Positions 60,129 through 64,000 of a stretch of DNA of 64,000 nt are shown in pieces (positions within the stretch are counted from its first letter, which is position 1; the number at the start of each line of letters is the position of its first letter). This DNA comes from Chloroflexota bacterium (GTDB lineage: Bacteria; Chloroflexota; Anaerolineae; Anaerolineales; Villigracilaceae). The notes under the pieces were generated by a model. It was not told the origin of the DNA, did no database searches, and saw only the letters and a program-made list of their open reading frames with translations. The translations under genes were made by a program, and so were the position numbers. Location: the NCBI GenBank assembly GCA_019873735.1, contig JAIOAQ010000009.1, positions 1 through 64,000 on the forward strand. The letters run 5' to 3'.

Positions 60129-62465
60129 ATGAAGACCCACCGCATCCACATCACCGGCATCGTCCAGGGAGTCGGATTCCGTCCCTTCGTCTACGGACTG
60201 GCAACCCGACTCGGCCTGCGCGGCTGGGTCAACAACACCTCCGCCGGCGTGGACATCGAAGTCCAGGGCGCTGAAGAAGCCCTGCAGGCCTTCACCGCCG
60301 CCCTGCGGCAAGAAGCCCCGCCCCTGGCGCGCCTGGACTCGCTCGAAGTGACCGAGATCGAGCGCCCGCCCTTCACCCAATTCGAAATCCGCGCCTCGGA
60401 GGCCATTGCCGGTGCCTTCCAGCCGATCGCCGCCGATGTCGCCCTCTGCGCCGACTGCGAGCGCGAACTCTTCGACCCCGCCGACCGGCGCTACCTCTAC
60501 CCCTTCATCAACTGCACCAACTGCGGACCGCGCTTCACCATCATCCAGGACCTGCCCTACGACCGTCCCCAGACCACCATGCGCGCCTTTCCGCTCTGCC
60601 CGGACTGCGCCCGCGAATACCACGACCCGCTCGACCGGCGCTTCCACGCCCAGCCGGTCGCCTGTCCCGTCTGCGGGCCGCAGATCTGGCTGGAGCAGCC
60701 GAGCCGCGGCCGCCTGGCCGAAAACCTCGAGGCGCTTCTCGCCGCCCGCCGCCTCTTGCGGCAGGGCCAGATTCTCGCCATCAAAGGGTTGGGCGGATTC
60801 CACCTCGCCTGCGACGCCGCCAACCCCGCCGCCGTAGAGACCCTGCGCCGGCGCAAAGGACGCCAGGGCAAACCCTTTGCCCTGATGGCCGCCGACTTGA
60901 CGACCGTGGAACGGTACTGCCACATCAGCCCGGAAGAGCGCCGCCTGCTGACCGGCCGCGAAAAACCCATCCTCCTGCTGAACCGCCGCCCCGAAGCCGG
61001 CCTGGCCGAAAGCGTGGCCCCCGGCATGGATACGCTCGGCTTCATGCTGCCCTACACCCCTCTGCACCGCCTGCTGCTCGACCAAAACGACCCCACCCTC
61101 GCCGCCGAAGCCGTCCCTCCCGTCCTGGTGATGACCAGCGGCAATTTCAGCGAGGAACCCATCGCCACCGACAACGGCGAGGCCCTCGAGCGCCTGGCTC
61201 CTCTGGCCGACGTCTTCCTTCTCCACAACCGCGACATCCACATCCGCTGTGACGACTCGGTTGTAAGAATCGACCACGGGCCGCAAACCGCGGAGGACGA
61301 TCCTGCCATCGTCCACCGCCCACCGTCCACCATCTATCTCCGCCGCAGCCGCGGCTACGCCCCCTACCCCGTTCATCTGCCGTTCGAGACGCGCCCGACC
61401 CTGGCCGTAGGCGGCGAACTGAAAAACACCTTCTGCCTGACGCGCGAAAAATACGCCTTCCTCTCCCACCACATCGGCGACATGGAGAACGCCGAAACCT
61501 ACGCCTCCTTCGAACAGGGCGTCGAACACCTCAGCCGCCTCTTCCGGGTCACGCCGGAACGGGTGGCCTGCGACCTGCACCCCGGCTACTTCACCACCTC
61601 CTGGGCCGAACAAAACGCCGCCGCCCGGCTCGTGCGCGTCCAGCACCATCACGCCCACATCGCCGCCTGCATGGCCGACAACGGCCTGGAAAACCGCCCC
61701 CTCATCGGCCTGGCCTACGACGGCACCGGCTACGGGCCGGACGGGGCCATTTGGGGCGGCGAAATCCTGATCGCCGATTACCGCGCCTATGAACGCGCCG
61801 CCCACCTCGAATACCTGCCCCTCCCCGGCGGCGACGCCGCCATCCGCCACCCCTGGCGCATCGCCCTCGGCTACGCATCCGCCCTCGGCCTGGACGTGAG
61901 CCGCCTGCCCTTCTTGCAAGCGATCGAAGCGCAAGCCGCCGCCGTCGTCCGCAAACAGGCCGAGAGACGGCTCAACGCCCCGCCGACCTCCAGCCTGGGA
62001 CGCCTGTTCGACGCCGTCGCCGCCCTGGCAGGCGTGCGCGCCGACGTCACCTACGAAGCCCAGGCCGCCATCGAACTGGAAGTCCTCTCCCGCCCCTACG
62101 CCGCCCAGGCGGCCGCCTTCCCCTGGAGCCTGCAAGAGACGGGCGAGGGGCTGGTCATCGGCCTGGGCGACCTGCTGGCGGCGGTCATCGCCGCCGTCGA
62201 AGCCGGCGCGCCCGCCGGAGAAATCGGCGCCCGCTTCCACCGCGCCGTCGCCGACTTCAGCCTGGAGGTCTGCCGCCGCATCCGCCGGCGCGCCGGCCTG
62301 AGCGCCGTTGCGCTCTCCGGCGGCGTGTGGCAGAATCAACTCTTGCTCAACCTGACCCGCGCCGCCCTGCAGGCCGAGGGATTCACCGTCTTCTTCCACC
62401 GCCAAACCCCGCCCAACGACGGCGGACTGGCGCTCGGTCAGGCCGCGGTGGCCAATCACCTGTGA
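60129..62465 (+). CDS. hypF: Carbamoyltransferase HypF
   Basis: 778 residues. Domains in order: acylphosphatase (about 1-90, ITGIVQGVGFRPFV), two Zn fingers (CADC...CTNC and CPDC...CPVC, about 105-185), a YrdC-like domain (about 200-390), and a Kae1-like domain (VQHHHAHIAACMADNG, YDGTGYGPDG, SGGVWQNQLLL). It makes the cyanide ligands of the NiFe site from carbamoyl phosphate, with HypE. Ten bases after hypB. Confidence 0.96.
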   Translation: MKTHRIHITGIVQGVGFRPFVYGLATRLGLRGWVNNTSAGVDIEVQGAEEALQAFTAALRQEAPPLARLDSLEVTEIERPPFTQFEIRASEAIAGAFQPIAADVALCADCERELFDPADRRYLYPFINCTNCGPRFTIIQDLPYDRPQTTMRAFPLCPDCAREYHDPLDRRFHAQPVACPVCGPQIWLEQPSRGRLAENLEALLAARRLLRQGQILAIKGLGGFHLACDAANPAAVETLRRRKGRQGKPFALMAADLTTVERYCHISPEERRLLTGREKPILLLNRRPEAGLAESVAPGMDTLGFMLPYTPLHRLLLDQNDPTLAAEAVPPVLVMTSGNFSEEPIATDNGEALERLAPLADVFLLHNRDIHIRCDDSVVRIDHGPQTAEDDPAIVHRPPSTIYLRRSRGYAPYPVHLPFETRPTLAVGGELKNTFCLTREKYAFLSHHIGDMENAETYASFEQGVEHLSRLFRVTPERVACDLHPGYFTTSWAEQNAAARLVRVQHHHAHIAACMADNGLENRPLIGLAYDGTGYGPDGAIWGGEILIADYRAYERAAHLEYLPLPGGDAAIRHPWRIALGYASALGLDVSRLPFLQAIEAQAAAVVRKQAERRLNAPPTSSLGRLFDAVAALAGVRADVTYEAQAAIELEVLSRPYAAQAAAFPWSLQETGEGLVIGLGDLLAAVIAAVEAGAPAGEIGARFHRAVADFSLEVCRRIRRRAGLSAVALSGGVWQNQLLLNLTRAALQAEGFTVFFHRQTPPNDGGLALGQAAVANHL

Positions 62466-62500
62466 TACACTTTTAGCGTTGTCTTACAAGGAGCATACCC

Positions 62501-62756
62501 ATGTGTCTTGGCATCCCGGCAAAAATCACCGAAATCTACCAGCAAGGTTCGCTGAAAATGGCAAAAGTGGACTTCGGCGGCGTCTCCAAAGAAATCTGCC
62601 TTGAATACGTCCCCGAAGCCCAGGTAGGCGATTACTGCCTCATTCACGTCGGCTTCGCCATCAGCCTGATGGACGAAGAAGAAGCCCAGGAAACCCTCAA
62701 ACTCATCGGCGAGGTCGCCGCCATCGAGGACGAACTCGCCGGTCAGGCAGACTCCG

Positions 62757-62770
<14 letters not shown>
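62501..62770 (+). CDS. hypC: Hydrogenase assembly chaperone HypC
   Basis: 89 residues. Cys2 in MCLGIPAKI is the conserved residue that carries the Fe(CN)2CO unit. It partners with HypD and the large subunit. Preceded by AAGGAG; the stop overlaps the hypD start by 14 bases. Confidence 0.96.
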
Positions 62771-63851
<1,081 letters not shown>

Positions 63852-63876
63852 ACCCGCAAAAGGTATCGAGGAAACG

Positions 63877-64000
63877 ATGCAAACGGACGATCTGGATTTT
63901 GAAGGTTACACCTGCCCGCTGCCGATTCAGCAGCGCGAGACGGTAGTGCTGGGACACGGCTCTGGCGGGAAACTGAGCCACGACCTGTTGACGCGCCTCT
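63877..64000 (+). CDS. hypE: Hydrogenase maturation protein HypE (3' end cut by window edge)
   Basis: 41 codons from the ATG at 63877, with GAGGAAAC upstream; the rest lies beyond the edge. The start (VVLGHGSGGKLSHDLL) matches the AIRS-type N-terminus of HypE, which dehydrates the carbamoyl group to cyanide. Its place after hypD is the usual order. Confidence 0.9.
   Translation, partial: MQTDDLDFEGYTCPLPIQQRETVVLGHGSGGKLSHDLLTRL

Noticed and set aside
60105-62459. Minus-strand open frame of 784 codons
   Set aside because: Fully antisense to hypF, whose domains and catalytic motifs are all recognisable. Low-complexity Gly/Val/Glu content.

Overview
The window looks like a chromosomal segment of an anaerobic Chloroflexota bacterium, probably of the Anaerolineae type. 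This is inferred from gene content only: an HdrABC-MvhADG hydrogenase operon, an archaeal-style mevalonate cluster in a bacterium, a short EF-Ts, many secreted lipoproteins and many bacterial two-component kinases. GC is moderate to high, so long antisense open frames are common and were discarded. No rRNA, tRNA, CRISPR array, phage or transposase gene was found.

Layout. Bases 1-10510 (minus strand) form one co-directional group of exported proteins: a lipoprotein with a proline-rich repeat, a LysM/CARDB membrane-anchored protein, an esterase, a Tat-exported amidohydrolase, an NHL-type propeller lipoprotein, and an SGNH-like hydrolase cut by the left edge. A decayed second copy of that hydrolase lies at the promoter end (10641-10971). 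Bases 11183-20441 hold a divergent FHA transcription factor / Ser-Thr kinase pair, a GH13 enzyme, a membrane histidine kinase, a B12-binding radical SAM protein and an alpha/beta hydrolase. A repeat-rich intergenic region (20442-21268) follows. Next come a fused 2-oxoacid dehydrogenase E1 and its E2, separated by a four-helix-bundle (S23 family) gene enclosed by inverted arrays of a 7-bp repeat.

Bases 25545-31399 carry core genes on the minus strand (pyrH, tsf, rpsB, dnaA), interrupted by a divergent DUF2917 / MocR regulator pair. Bases 31874-37726 hold a NarL-type GAF histidine kinase and a four-gene operon for HMG-CoA formation and reduction: class II HMG-CoA reductase, archaeal-type HMG-CoA synthase, a thiolase-fold protein whose catalytic residues appear lost, and a DUF35 OB-fold/Zn-ribbon partner. 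Bases 37814-46216 contain an AlkZ-related protein, a GPH-type sugar symporter, a GNAT-like protein and a complete branched-chain amino-acid ABC transporter with a strong promoter and an attenuator hairpin after the binding-protein gene.

Bases 46266-51415 include a CDGSH Fe-S protein, a GH16-like protein, two UbiA paralogues flanking a Cys/Met-metabolism PLP enzyme, and three copies of a small dispersed repeat with terminal inverted repeats. Bases 51725-64000 are one long operon: hdrC-hdrB-hdrA-mvhD-mvhG-mvhA, a hydrogenase maturation protease, then hypA-hypB-hypF-hypC-hypD-hypE (hypE cut by the right edge). Together these can build and mature a cytosolic group 3c [NiFe] hydrogenase coupled to a heterodisulfide-reductase-type, flavin-based electron-bifurcating complex.
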